A DNA stretch of 47,579 bases from a virus. A program made the position numbers and the translations under genes. Position 1 is the first letter of the stretch; each line of letters opens with the position of its first letter. Below are positions 6,588 through 15,952 of this stretch, piece by piece. The notes below the pieces were generated by a model, which did no database searches, had not been told where the DNA came from, and saw only the letters and a list, made by a program, of their open reading frames with translations. Location of the stretch: IMG/VR virus record IMGVR_UViG_3300014962_000004, positions 102,522-150,100 of that record; one strand, 5' to 3'.

Positions 6588-9341
6588 ATCGGCGGTTCCT
6601 TTCGTGGGGTTCCTATCAGTTGTTGAAAGTTCTCGACCGTTTTCCAGGGTCGAGAGTTTTTCTGTCTGCCGTCGATAGTCGGCGGCTTCAGCGGGTGTCA
6701 TGTCCCGCCGAGCTTCAATTGCGTCCAGCCAGTTGGCGACGCGGTAACCGTAGTAGCGGTCAAAGTAGTCCAGCGTGGACGCGGACATCTGCATCGGCTG
6801 CTCCGGCGGCACCGCCACCGGGGGCGCAGCCTGCTGCGGAACCTGCGGTGCCTCAGACGGCATCGGGATCTGCAGCGTCATGAACTGCTGCTGCGGCTGC
6901 TGCGGAACCGCTCCGGCATCCGGTTCGGCGGCACCAGGAACGCCACCCATCTGGTCGGCGGTCGCCCCGGCCTCTTCCTGCTGGCGGTCAATCTGACCGG
7001 CCTGCGACAGATCCGGAGTCTGCAGATCCTTCGGCGGGGTGACGTACTGCTCGAAATCGTCGTCGTCGTCCTCCGGTGCCGACCCTTCTTCGCGGAGGGT
7101 GTCGACGGACATCGGAGCCTCGGTCTCGCCCCACGCCAGGCGCTGCGGTCCGGAAAAGAACTCGCGGTTGATCGCGGCCTCGCGCATCATCGCCCTCCTC
7201 TGGGATTGTTTGTCCAGCGGGGGCCACACGGTGTCCCGGTTGGAAGCGTTCACGCTGGGGTCCGGATCGACGACCAGCTCGGGGGCGTGGTCGCGTCCCC
7301 AGTTATCGGCGGCGAATCCGTACACCCGCTTGTCGCGAGCCATGTGCGCCAGATCCATGGTGTGCACCGGCTCCTTGTTGTCGCGGTGCACAAACTCCCC
7401 GCCCTGATCGCCGGGGTGGTATTCGATGCCGGAGTACGGCAGCGGCTGACGCGGCGGCGCGGTCAGGGTGCCCCACACACCGGCGTGCACGGTGCGCTTC
7501 GGCGGGCGCACGCCCTCGGGGTTGGTGGCCGGGTCATAGGGATCCGCAAGGTGCGCTTCAAGCGCGTCCGCGTAAGCCTTCGCCGCGCCCTTTTCCACAT
7601 GCGCGCGAGCATCTTTCAGGTGCAATTCGGGAGCGTAGGCGACGACGTAATTCCGGTTCACCAGCTCACCGGTCTCCGGGTGGTGCGTGAACTTCTGCGA
7701 GATCGACCAGATTCCCGGCAGCCCATTCTTGGCGGCGTGCAGGTTCAGGTGGGTATAAAGTTCCCGGCTCGGATCGAACGGACGGCCTTTGTGCTGCTCC
7801 CAGCCATTGGTCTCGCCGCCCGGATTGTCTTCGATCTCTTCGTTGGCGACATCGTTGCCGAGATCTTCCGGCGCGGTGTCGTGCGCAGAGAAGTTCGGCT
7901 GCAGCGGTGCGGCAGCGCCAGTCATCAACATGGCTTCGATCTCGATGGCGGCGGCATCCTCCGCGTCGGAATCCTTGTCGGACTCCCACGGCTTGCGGCT
8001 CCCGGCGGCGGCAAAATCTTCTTTGGTGTACTTGCCCGACTGCTTGAGTCCGGGCGCTTCGTGTCCGGTCAACTCGGTGGCCGGAGGAAGGGTGTACACC
8101 GGAGTGTTGTCAATAACCTCCTGCGGCACCGATGTCGTGCCAGGAGGAGCCGGGACCGTCACATCATCGTTGGCCGTCTTGCGGCTCGCGCCAATCAGCC
8201 TGGGGTCGAACGGATCCTGCCGATTGTCCGGATCGAAACCTCCGGCCAGATCCTTGTGCGACTGCTCGGCGGCGCGGATGGCTTCTTCGCGGCTGGATGC
8301 GGTGCCGCCGTTGATCGGCTCGCCCCGATGAGTGTGCACCCACTCGTGATCCTTGTTGCCGCCTTCGGGGACGATGGTGTCGCCCGGAATGATTGGGTGG
8401 GTTTCTTTAATTGCCGGAGCGAGATGCGGTGCGTAGACGTGCAAGCTGTGCCCGTCACCCATGCTGTTCGACATGTCGCCGTGCGGAGTTTTGCCCCACG
8501 CGGCAACCTTCCCGGCTCCAATAATGCGCGGGTCAAAAGGATCCTGCTCGTCATCGGGGTTCCAGTACCCGTCCGGGTGATTATCGTCGTAGTGGTCGTT
8601 CATCTCGTCGGGGGTGTCGAACTCCTCGCCGCAGAAGTCGCAGGCGTAGTCCTTGGCGGCGGTCTTACCGGCCACTACCACCTTGCTGGCCACGGCGGTC
8701 TCGTCGGCAGGCTCGAAGACGTAGGACAGCTCGAAGAAGCTGATCTTGTGGCAGGACTCGAAGACCAGGATGTCTTCCTTGCTGCCGGTTCGCTTGTCGA
8801 ATTTCGACAGCGTCTTGCCCTTGTGGTTGCGCACGTGGTCGCACATGTCGTGCAGGTCGGTGGCTTTGTTCTGGCAGTACGAGCAGATGGTGAAACCAGC
8901 CTCGGCCCCCATCGAAACGCTGTCCAGGCCACCGGTTTTGATCTCGTGCGCGAGCTTCGGGAAGCGCTGCGCGTCGATCTCTTGCACGACCTCGATGTAT
9001 TTGTCCATGCCGTTCTCGACATAGCGCGCTGCCACCACGACACCGCGCGCCTTGGTCGGGTCGTGGTTCTCGTGGTTGACGAACACCGGCTTGCCGATGA
9101 ACGTCTTGTACGACTTCTTCAGCTCTTCCGACGGCCAGCCGTCGTAGTTCTGATTGACGCGCGCGCTGATCGCCCGCACCACCGTGTACAGGTAGCCGGG
9201 CTTGAGCTTGAAGCCGTCGTCGACGGTGAAGCCGTCAGCGGCCAGCCTCTGCCGAAACCGCTTAGAGGCTTGCCTGCTTGACCCCTGCGGGGTCAGGTCA
9301 GCCAGCCGTGCGGATTCGGCGGCGATATGCCGGGTGCTCAC
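5403..9341 (-). CDS. Capsid maturation protease with giant C-terminal extension
   Basis: A 1312-residue protein with a GTG start preceded by GGAGG. Residues about 35-215 resemble phage prohead proteases of the herpesvirus assemblin-like fold: a His in PVFVNH (His90), a Ser in SVSMG (Ser143), and an inserted CxxC...CxxH zinc knuckle at 153-173. Most such proteases have 200-300 residues, so about 1000 residues are extra. The extension holds a second zinc finger (CDFC...H...H, 234-255), two D-P-F-D-P-R-IGA-type motifs (about 267-276 and 375-384), long acidic and Pro/Gln-rich linkers, and a C-terminal helical region (about 1050-1312) that looks like a scaffold. It sits directly before the decoration and capsid genes. 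A scaffold-like C-terminus fused to a protease fits head assembly. The middle part is unexplained. Confidence 0.75.
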   Translation of the reverse strand: MSTRHIAAESARLADLTPQGSSRQASKRFRQRLAADGFTVDDGFKLKPGYLYTVVRAISARVNQNYDGWPSEELKKSYKTFIGKPVFVNHENHDPTKARGVVVAARYVENGMDKYIEVVQEIDAQRFPKLAHEIKTGGLDSVSMGAEAGFTICSYCQNKATDLHDMCDHVRNHKGKTLSKFDKRTGSKEDILVFESCHKISFFELSYVFEPADETAVASKVVVAGKTAAKDYACDFCGEEFDTPDEMNDHYDDNHPDGYWNPDDEQDPFDPRIIGAGKVAAWGKTPHGDMSNSMGDGHSLHVYAPHLAPAIKETHPIIPGDTIVPEGGNKDHEWVHTHRGEPINGGTASSREEAIRAAEQSHKDLAGGFDPDNRQDPFDPRLIGASRKTANDDVTVPAPPGTTSVPQEVIDNTPVYTLPPATELTGHEAPGLKQSGKYTKEDFAAAGSRKPWESDKDSDAEDAAAIEIEAMLMTGAAAPLQPNFSAHDTAPEDLGNDVANEEIEDNPGGETNGWEQHKGRPFDPSRELYTHLNLHAAKNGLPGIWSISQKFTHHPETGELVNRNYVVAYAPELHLKDARAHVEKGAAKAYADALEAHLADPYDPATNPEGVRPPKRTVHAGVWGTLTAPPRQPLPYSGIEYHPGDQGGEFVHRDNKEPVHTMDLAHMARDKRVYGFAADNWGRDHAPELVVDPDPSVNASNRDTVWPPLDKQSQRRAMMREAAINREFFSGPQRLAWGETEAPMSVDTLREEGSAPEDDDDDFEQYVTPPKDLQTPDLSQAGQIDRQQEEAGATADQMGGVPGAAEPDAGAVPQQPQQQFMTLQIPMPSEAPQVPQQAAPPVAVPPEQPMQMSASTLDYFDRYYGYRVANWLDAIEARRDMTPAEAADYRRQTEKLSTLENGRELSTTDRNPTKGTADMARSTIASRSKVARAGRRQHFAEGPLVDGGDRSRNDQGEQEEAFISQTPPLEAGDYPTDDTPNISNTEHNLVARVQQGRAQLLRDAQALASLRERRAFDEAGGPTATVVDPAVNAGPGAEELTGDGFVSADPNDGVVPTNPKDASLRAFQAFDSWLSAKTGKSSRRHTEANIKKAAAAFSREAGISPQALFPALGIVLREARKNDKQANTKGAKMRKRSNESLDVAAPDGRIDVETPVADTTDAAAQASQFDLHDFGNNAGDNVAKPDLSTDQNWAPGEASGKKAAIKTAGGLLAMRCAEGMIAAGLEPNSRERKYQLAAEFENMNRGLIQDRVALLERFAAVREADLRKVASGNSRGAARSPIPAGLGGGTRTAAAGPRLAAHDPSNDSSLFI

Positions 9342-9353
9342 TCAGTGCCTCCG

Positions 9354-12300
9354 TTACCAGCCGAGGGTGTTCATGTCCTCGTAGTGCGTGCCGCGCAGAT
9401 CCAGAGAATTCAGGTTCCCCGCTCCGCCCTTGTCGCCCTCACGAATCAGTTCGGACTGCTCGGCCAGCGAGTAGTTGCGTCCGGCGGTGCGCAGGAATCC
9501 CTGTGCGGCACCGGAGAAATCATCGAACCGTCCGCCGCCACCGGCACCCGCGCCCAGAGCGCTGTCGTCGAGGTTGGCCCGGAACGCGCGGACGATGTCG
9601 GAGTTGTCGTCGGTGGCCTCGTCGTAGCTGGCGTTCTTTTCACGCTTCATTTGTTCGCGGAAAGCACGCTCGTCTTCTAGGCGTTCCTTACTGGTGTTTT
9701 GGTACGCCTCGTTGTCGTCGTAAAAATCTTCGTCGTACCACTCGTCATCCTTGGCCGACTGTCGCTGCCACTTCGTCAACGGCTTGGCCAGCGGGCCGCT
9801 GCCGAGATCAGTGACATCGTCCATGTCCTTGCGCGCATCGTCGGCGTACTCTTCCGAGGTGCCGATCTCCAGCGGACCCGGCCAGCCGGATCCGGCGAAC
9901 GGGTGGGTGTGCGGCTCAAGGTCGCCCTCACCGTCGGCGGTCGGGTAGGCGTAGCGAACCCATTCGTCGAAGTCCTGCTTGGAGGCGAAGATCGTCGAGC
10001 CGAGGCCCGAAGCCAGACCACCAATAGCGTCAGCGATGTCCGGCATGGCGTTTCCAACACCTTCGGCGATGCCGGGGATGGCGTTACCGATCCCGGAGGC
10101 GATGTCGCCCGCCGCACCGATGCCGGTGCTCAGCGCGTCCATGCCGGACGAATTTGACATCGGCATGCCGTTTCCGCGCCCCATGCCGGGCTGCTGACCC
10201 TGGTTCGGATCGTAGGTGTCGTTCTGCTTGTCCGGACCGATCTGCTGCTCGGAATTGGTGCCGCCCGGCTCCGGAGTGCTGTTCGGCGTGGTGGCACCCG
10301 GCTTGGCCGGAGTAGCCGGAGACTTCGTGGTCCCCGCCCCCGGCTTGACGGTCTGTGTCGTCGGAGCGGTGGTGTTGGTGGTCCCGTCACCCGAGGTCGA
10401 CGACGTGCTGCCGTCCTGCTCAGCGGCCCAGCGCAGCCATTCTTTGGCGGTGCGCAGCGAGGCTGTAGATCCACCCGGCTGCATCGCGGGGGCCGGTTTT
10501 GCCGACCCGGCAGCCGGGACAGAAGCCGGGGGAGCTGCCGGTGCCTGCGCTGCGGGTGCCTGTGCTGCCGGTGCCGCCGGGGTGTTGATCTTGGGCGGGG
10601 CGGCAAAACCGTTGGCGGTCGAAAGGCCACCCAGGCCGGTCTGTACGGCGGGGCCAGCATCGGCTGTAGCAGGATTCTTGTCTTGACCACCGTCAGCGGG
10701 GTTGGTAACGTCACCCTTCACACCGTTGTTGCCGGTGTCGTTGAGGAAGTCCTTGATGTTGATCTTGGTGCCCTCAGCCAGGCTGTCGATGTTGGGACCA
10801 GCGACGGTCTTGTTCTGGTCGTACATCTTCTGGTAGTTGTTCATGTCGCCGGTGGCGCGCTGGGCGATGTCAGTCCAGGTGTCGCCCTTTCCGACGGTGT
10901 AGTTACCGTCAGCATCAACGCCGGGGCTGGTCTTGGTGATCGCGGCGTTGTTGCCGTTCTCAGCGCCAGCGACACCGCCGTCAGTAACGGTGCCTGAAGT
11001 CTGAGCCTTGTCGCCGGTGCCCGGAGACCCGGCAGCCGGTGCGCCGGGGGCCGGTGCGCCGGGAGCTGATTTGCCTTTGACTTTGGCACCCTGCTGGTCT
11101 GCGGGAACACCACCAGGGATCGAGGAAGCATCCATGCCGGGCGTGATCGGGGTTTGCCCCTTCGGCGCGGGTGCAGCCGGGGTGCCTCGCTTCGGATCTG
11201 AAGTGGTACCCTCCTGATCATTGGTCTGAGTGCCGGAATCACCCTTCAGGTAGTTCTCGAACTCGGTGTCGCCGATAGCGTCGCCGTTGAGGTTGTATTG
11301 GTTTCCGCGCTCACCCTCACTGCCGCCGCCGACGAACTCGATACGGTCGACATTTCCTTCCGGGGTGACCCGATAACCGGCATTCTGGGCACCACCGCTG
11401 GTGCCCCGGTACAAAACATTGTCGCCGTCGCGGATCTGATTGTAGGAACCAAAGCCGCTGGGATCAATGTCGTAGTAATTGCCCTTCGGCCCCTGAGTGC
11501 CTTTGCCGTCGAAATTGACCCGGTTGATGGTCGTGCCGTCCTGGGCGTACCCTCTGTTGTCCGGGCCACGGGTGACCGCGCGGCCACCATCCTGAATGTT
11601 CTTGTACTTAGGATCTTCGGCCATCTTGCGCACGCTGGCGACGAACTGTGACGCGTCCACGCCGTTGTCGCGAGCTTCCTCGACCGCGTCTTGAATCTTG
11701 TGCACGCGGTCGGCCATGTCGCCGAAATCGTCTTCCTGCTTGCGATTACCGAAATCCCGGATCCGGTTCAGCGCGCCCTCGGCATCCTCGGTGTGCGGAG
11801 CCTCGTAGTCGTTCTGAGTGTCGTCGGCCTCCTTGGCGTAGCGTGCCAGGAACGCCACCAGCTGACGCGGGTAGGGCTGCTCGGTTGCTTCGCAGTGCCG
11901 CATCAGACGAGCGAAGTGGACGATGTCCTTTTCCGACATCACATCGTCGGGGCCAACATCGTTGCGCTCGTCCTTGGTGACATCCATGAACATCTGCGCA
12001 TCGTCGGTGTCGTTGACCATCATCTCCGGGGTCAACCGCTCCGGCCCGTTCTGCAGCGCATCGCTGCGCTTGACGAACACGTAGGGCAGCGACCGTGACG
12101 GCTTCTTGCCCTTTTCCAGTTTCGGCTGACGCGGCTTGCCCTTCATCGCCGCCGACTGCATGGTCAGGTACGAGGCGTAGGCGTGCGAGCACAACCGGCC
12201 CACGTAGGTGAACTTGCGGCGGAACGCCCACCGCCCCCACTCGCAGCCGCAGTGCCAGTTGGAGATCGAGTGGCCCGGCATGCCGTCGTTGAGGCCACCG

Positions 12301-13607
12301 AAGCTGCCACTCTTGAGGATCAGCACGTCATAGGTGCCGTGATCGCCGACCACCGAGGCCATGATGCGGTTCGGGGCGATGTCCTTGACCGTGACGTGGC
12401 CCTCGCGCTTGAGCCGCATGGCCTTCTTGCGCACGTCTTTCCAGGCGGCGGTGCGAACGCTGCCGTCGGCCTCCACCAGATCCATGTACTCGGCGAAACG
12501 CGGGTTCAGGCCCTCGTCGTAAAGGTGGCCGATCCGGTTGATGTACGCGTCCGGGTCGTGCCGGAACTGAGCCACCGGGTCGTTGTGGTAGTCGGCACCG
12601 GCGGTGATGTCGATGTACTTGTCGCTCAGCCCGGCGGGCCGGTAGGAGCTGTCCTTGATCAGGTCGCCCCAGCCGTCTTCGGATTCACCAGGGCCGAAAT
12701 TCTCGGCAGCCTCCGCGCCCTTGCTCATCAAGCCGTGCAGGGCGGCACCACCGGCAGCGCGAGCGGCAGCGCCAGCGGCGGCGGCACCAGCGCCCTCCGC
12801 GCCGATGCCCAGCAACGGCAGCAGCAAAGCCGGGTTAGCCTCATGAAGGCTTCCGCCCTTGATCAGCTCGCCCCAGCCGGGGCCGGGGGCGAATTTGTCG
12901 ACCACACCGTCAACAGTGTTTTGAACAGCGTTCAGGCCATGACCAACGGTGGTGTTTTCCAACCCTGCAACGGCAGCTTCCGCTGCCGCCGGACCAAGCA
13001 AAAACTTGAGATGCGGGAAGACTTTGGGGTGCCGGATCGCGCTCGGCGGAATAGCGCCCTCTTTGGCAAACAGATCCGGGTTCGGCCCCGGCTCCTCGCC
13101 ACCGTCCTCGTCGTCGAACGTGATCGAGTTGGCATCATCCAGGCGCTCGTCGGGGTCGATGTGATGGATCGGCTGCAGGGTCGAGGAGCCGTCGTCGCCG
13201 GAGAATCCGCGCGCATCGTGCTGCGGATCCGGGTTGTAGGGCAGGGTGGTCGAGTTGTCCTTGTCCAGCGGTGCCCACGCGTGACGGTGCGAATGACGCA
13301 GCTCGCGCTCATCGAAGTCGTCGTCGTCGAGGTCGCGGCGGCGCTGGAACTCGCGGCCCAGGCCGGGGTTCTCCACCAGCGGGTGCTCCGGGAATTCCTC
13401 TTCGAGGAGCGGGGTGTGCCGGTAGTCGTCTTCCATCCAGCCGCCGGGGGTCACCGGGCTGGCGAACTCATCGTCGAGCGAGGCGATCTTTGTCTCGTCG
13501 AGCCACACCTCGAAGCCGTCACCAGCAACCTTGTACTGGGTGCGGCCCCGCACGGTCTCCTGGTCAACGATCTTTCCGGGACCGTATGCGGTATGAACCG
13601 TCGCCAT
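9354..13607 (-). CDS. Giant virion protein with SWIM-type zinc and LysM-like segments
   Basis: A 1417-residue protein with an ATG 8 bases after AGGAGG. Residues 1-45 (YGPGKIVDQ...QYKV) resemble a small Tudor/CarD-like barrel. Residues about 265-310 are Ala/Gly-rich and hydrophobic, possibly membrane-active. Around 450-475 there is CGC, 16 residues, then CSH, which fits the SWIM zinc-finger pattern CxC...CxH. Residues about 900-950 (YTVGKGDTWTDIAQRATGD...N) follow the LysM pattern. About 950-1150 is low-complexity Pro/Ala/Thr. Two or three RTA-type sites (VRTAAW, LRTAKEW, FLRTAG) recur at module borders. It lies between the 81-residue gene and the protease. LysM suggests peptidoglycan contact during entry. 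I do not recognise the full protein; tape-measure, internal head and cargo roles all remain possible. Confidence 0.6.
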   Translation of the reverse strand: MATVHTAYGPGKIVDQETVRGRTQYKVAGDGFEVWLDETKIASLDDEFASPVTPGGWMEDDYRHTPLLEEEFPEHPLVENPGLGREFQRRRDLDDDDFDERELRHSHRHAWAPLDKDNSTTLPYNPDPQHDARGFSGDDGSSTLQPIHHIDPDERLDDANSITFDDEDGGEEPGPNPDLFAKEGAIPPSAIRHPKVFPHLKFLLGPAAAEAAVAGLENTTVGHGLNAVQNTVDGVVDKFAPGPGWGELIKGGSLHEANPALLLPLLGIGAEGAGAAAAGAAARAAGGAALHGLMSKGAEAAENFGPGESEDGWGDLIKDSSYRPAGLSDKYIDITAGADYHNDPVAQFRHDPDAYINRIGHLYDEGLNPRFAEYMDLVEADGSVRTAAWKDVRKKAMRLKREGHVTVKDIAPNRIMASVVGDHGTYDVLILKSGSFGGLNDGMPGHSISNWHCGCEWGRWAFRRKFTYVGRLCSHAYASYLTMQSAAMKGKPRQPKLEKGKKPSRSLPYVFVKRSDALQNGPERLTPEMMVNDTDDAQMFMDVTKDERNDVGPDDVMSEKDIVHFARLMRHCEATEQPYPRQLVAFLARYAKEADDTQNDYEAPHTEDAEGALNRIRDFGNRKQEDDFGDMADRVHKIQDAVEEARDNGVDASQFVASVRKMAEDPKYKNIQDGGRAVTRGPDNRGYAQDGTTINRVNFDGKGTQGPKGNYYDIDPSGFGSYNQIRDGDNVLYRGTSGGAQNAGYRVTPEGNVDRIEFVGGGSEGERGNQYNLNGDAIGDTEFENYLKGDSGTQTNDQEGTTSDPKRGTPAAPAPKGQTPITPGMDASSIPGGVPADQQGAKVKGKSAPGAPAPGAPAAGSPGTGDKAQTSGTVTDGGVAGAENGNNAAITKTSPGVDADGNYTVGKGDTWTDIAQRATGDMNNYQKMYDQNKTVAGPNIDSLAEGTKINIKDFLNDTGNNGVKGDVTNPADGGQDKNPATADAGPAVQTGLGGLSTANGFAAPPKINTPAAPAAQAPAAQAPAAPPASVPAAGSAKPAPAMQPGGSTASLRTAKEWLRWAAEQDGSTSSTSGDGTTNTTAPTTQTVKPGAGTTKSPATPAKPGATTPNSTPEPGGTNSEQQIGPDKQNDTYDPNQGQQPGMGRGNGMPMSNSSGMDALSTGIGAAGDIASGIGNAIPGIAEGVGNAMPDIADAIGGLASGLGSTIFASKQDFDEWVRYAYPTADGEGDLEPHTHPFAGSGWPGPLEIGTSEEYADDARKDMDDVTDLGSGPLAKPLTKWQRQSAKDDEWYDEDFYDDNEAYQNTSKERLEDERAFREQMKREKNASYDEATDDNSDIVRAFRANLDDSALGAGAGGGGRFDDFSGAAQGFLRTAGRNYSLAEQSELIREGDKGGAGNLNSLDLRGTHYEDMNTLGW

Positions 13608-13671
13608 TGGTTTGTCCTCCTCGAAGGGCTTCTACCACTTCGAGCGGGTCAGGCGGCGAACTACAGGGGGT

Positions 13672-13917
13672 TTAGCCCTTGACGTACATCGGCAGGCCGA
13701 ACAAGCCTGAGTCGGAAGTCTCCCAGAACATGGCCCACGTCTGCTTCAGCAGCTCGACCCTGGCGAACGTCTCCACGTCCGGCACCGGCAACTCCACGGT
13801 GTCGTTAATGTGCTGGGCACACACGCCGTGCTCGTTGAGGTACATCGCGAGCGAAGCGGCTTCGTCGGTGTGATCAGTCTGAATCGTGTGGTAGGAGACG
13901 TTCTTGACAATGGGCAC
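13672..13917 (-). CDS. Small conserved-looking protein of unknown function
   Basis: An 81-residue protein. I choose the GTG at 13917 because GAGGAAGG lies just upstream; a longer frame to 13965 has no site. The sequence (NVSYHTIQTDHTDEAASLAMYLNEHG, then PVPDVETFARVELLKQTW) looks like a small alpha/beta domain. It is the first gene of the transcription unit that includes the 1417-residue protein. Function unknown. Confidence 0.6.
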   Translation of the reverse strand: MPIVKNVSYHTIQTDHTDEAASLAMYLNEHGVCAQHINDTVELPVPDVETFARVELLKQTWAMFWETSDSGLFGLPMYVKG

Positions 13918-14049
13918 AGGTGGTGTCCTTCCTCGATTCAGATGGGTGGCTACGGCCAGCCCCACATCCTTTCAGATGCCTGGGTGGCCGGTTTGGAGGT
14001 TCAATTCACGTGGTGTCTGAACCCCTTGCGTGGCAACTGTTTTGGCTGC

Positions 14050-14059
14050 CCTATAGCAT
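14050..14059 (-). promoter_or_regulatory. Extended -10 promoter element ATGCTATAGG
   Basis: On the minus strand the sequence ATGCTATAGG matches an extended -10 box (TG, one base, TATAxx). The same ATGCTATAG core stands before two other transcription units (31909-31918 and 47462-47471). It lies in a 178-base gap between the portal and the 13672-13917 gene, with a leader of about 130 bases. No clear -35 is visible, as expected for extended -10 promoters. Confidence 0.5.
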
Positions 14060-14095
14060 TGTATATTCAGGTAATGACGCGTGCAATACTTCGCG

Positions 14096-15952
14096 TCACC
14101 ACTCGGGTTCGACTCCGAACACTTCGTAGAACTGGGCCAGCAGATCTTGCAGGATACGGTGCGAATCCGCCGCCGCACCAGGCGGGCTGTCGGGGTGCGC
14201 GGCCAGGATTTCTGGCCAATCGGCCTGTAGCTGTCCTTTGTACGTCTGCGCGTTCAGCGCCCGGTAAAACTTCGGATCCATCACCAGGTCAGCAACCTTC
14301 GGGTGGCGAGCCACCGAGAAATCCCAGTTGGCCACGACCTCCAGCCGCTTAACCTGATCCTCGACCTGATCCTCGCTCGCCGTCAGGTGCTTACCGTAAG
14401 ACGACGGACCGGCCTCGAACTTCGACAGCGGACGCGGACCCGGCGTGATGTCCTCGCCCTTGCGGGTGCGCTTACGCCGGTTGGCCCCGACCTGCTTAGG
14501 CGTATTGGACCGCATGGTGTCCGACTCCGCCGGACGCTGCCGATTGCGCGGGATCTCCGTTGGCTCCGGCACGCCCGGCGGCAGCTCCATGCCTGCCGGA
14601 CCCTGCGGCGGCGAACCGGACGGCGGGGTGCCCTGCGGTCCGTTAATCTCGCCCAGACCGCCGACCTTGGCCGTTGCCCAGTATCCGGCGGGCGGATTGC
14701 CCGGACCGGACGCGGCGGGGCCGTCCGCCGACAAAGCGGTGATGTTCGGACCGTGCGCCGGGCCTTCGACCATCGCGCCATTCGGGCCAGCCCCCATCGG
14801 CGCGGCATCCTCGTCGAGCAGGCCCTGATCGAACATCGCCTGCTCGGGGCCGGGCGGCAGCGGGTCCGGACCCTGCGCAGCCATCATCGCACCGCCGGGC
14901 GGCTGCGGGGCACCGGCCATGCCGGGGTCGCCGCCAGCGGCTGCCGGATCGCCGCCGGGCTGCTGACCCATCGCCGGAGGCATGCCGTACCCGGCCATCT
15001 GCTGCTCCATCTGGGCCTTCTGCATTTCCAGCTGGTCAGCCTGCAACTCGGCCTGCAGCTCGCCGGGCACCGCCTGCGCTTCGGCCAGTTCGGTCTGGGT
15101 CTTGCCCTGCCGCAGCTGCAGGGTCGACATGAGGTGCTGGGCCAGCTCAGGCGGGTACGGCAGGTTCTGCTCGTCGCAGAGATCCTGCACCTTCTTCATC
15201 GCCTGCGCGGTGGCCATCAGCTTGGCGACCGACTCCTCGGCCTGGCGTTCCAACTCCTGGTCGAACTCCATGTCGATGTTGACCGCCAGCGTCTTGTCCG
15301 ACACCGGCACGCCCATGGCCTTGAGCTGGCTGATGAACGCCCGCTCCTGGGCCTCGTCGCGCAGGTTCAGGGTCGAGAACTTGATGTCCGGGATCAGAAG
15401 CTTGGGCACCTTGCGGATGTACTCTTCGCCGGTCTCCGGATCCACCTCGACGATCTCGCGATAGATCGGGGTGCGGACTCCGCCCTTGAGGTCGTAGTCG
15501 TAGTGGCCCTGCGCCTCGGCGATCACCTCGGCCCGCTTGATGATGTGGCGGCGCAGCGCGTTCTGGAAGCCGACCATCATCTGGGTGACGAACTCACGGT
15601 TGAGCGCGGAAGACGCATACGCCCCGCCGGTGCCGCCCGAGATCAGCGCCTCGCCGATACCCCAGGCTTGCAGCAGCTTGGACTGCACCCGGTCGAAGTC
15701 GCCGTCCAGGTTGGGAACCGATTCGCGCCCGAACACGTTTTCGACCTTGAGGCCGAAGTTGTGCACCATCAGCCGGAAGTCGGCAGCCAGAGCCGACTGC
15801 AGGTCGTCGCGGGCATCGTCCAGCTCAGACTGATCCGGGATCCACGGTTCACCGTCGCCCATGTCCTCGATGCCGAGCGTGGCCAGCACCAGCGGCGAGT
15901 ACAGGCGGTCAGCGACCGCGTCCTGTGCGGCCATCAGCGACTCTTCGGTCAT
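14096..15952 (-). CDS. Portal protein, C-terminal part (frame-shifted from N-terminal part)
   Basis: The frame reads a portal-type core: TPHLLRSFRTLMTEESL, AAQDAVADRLYSPLVLATLGI, GIGEALISGGTGGAYASSALN and FVTQMMVGFQNALRR. A long helical region follows (AQAMKKVQDLCDEQ), then a Pro/Gly/Met/Gln-rich stretch of about 200 residues and a basic tail. The frame is open upstream to 16303, but that upstream part is nonsense. Sense begins near 15990, where the N-terminal part lies one frame away. The first ATG after the break (15952) overlaps the TGA of the N-terminal part as TGATG, giving a 618-residue piece if translation reinitiates. The portal forms the dodecameric DNA gate of the capsid. Whether one fused or two separate chains are made cannot be told here. 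Confidence 0.7.
   Translation of the reverse strand: MTEESLMAAQDAVADRLYSPLVLATLGIEDMGDGEPWIPDQSELDDARDDLQSALAADFRLMVHNFGLKVENVFGRESVPNLDGDFDRVQSKLLQAWGIGEALISGGTGGAYASSALNREFVTQMMVGFQNALRRHIIKRAEVIAEAQGHYDYDLKGGVRTPIYREIVEVDPETGEEYIRKVPKLLIPDIKFSTLNLRDEAQERAFISQLKAMGVPVSDKTLAVNIDMEFDQELERQAEESVAKLMATAQAMKKVQDLCDEQNLPYPPELAQHLMSTLQLRQGKTQTELAEAQAVPGELQAELQADQLEMQKAQMEQQMAGYGMPPAMGQQPGGDPAAAGGDPGMAGAPQPPGGAMMAAQGPDPLPPGPEQAMFDQGLLDEDAAPMGAGPNGAMVEGPAHGPNITALSADGPAASGPGNPPAGYWATAKVGGLGEINGPQGTPPSGSPPQGPAGMELPPGVPEPTEIPRNRQRPAESDTMRSNTPKQVGANRRKRTRKGEDITPGPRPLSKFEAGPSSYGKHLTASEDQVEDQVKRLEVVANWDFSVARHPKVADLVMDPKFYRALNAQTYKGQLQADWPEILAAHPDSPPGAAADSHRILQDLLAQFYEVFGVEPEW

Noticed and set aside
7206-9281. 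A 691-codon open frame on the plus strand
   Set aside because: It lies opposite the protease gene. High-GC codons make long antisense frames, and the composition is not protein-like.
12183-13682. A 499-codon open frame on the plus strand
   Set aside because: It is antisense to the 1417-residue gene and starts in the SWIM segment; a shadow frame.
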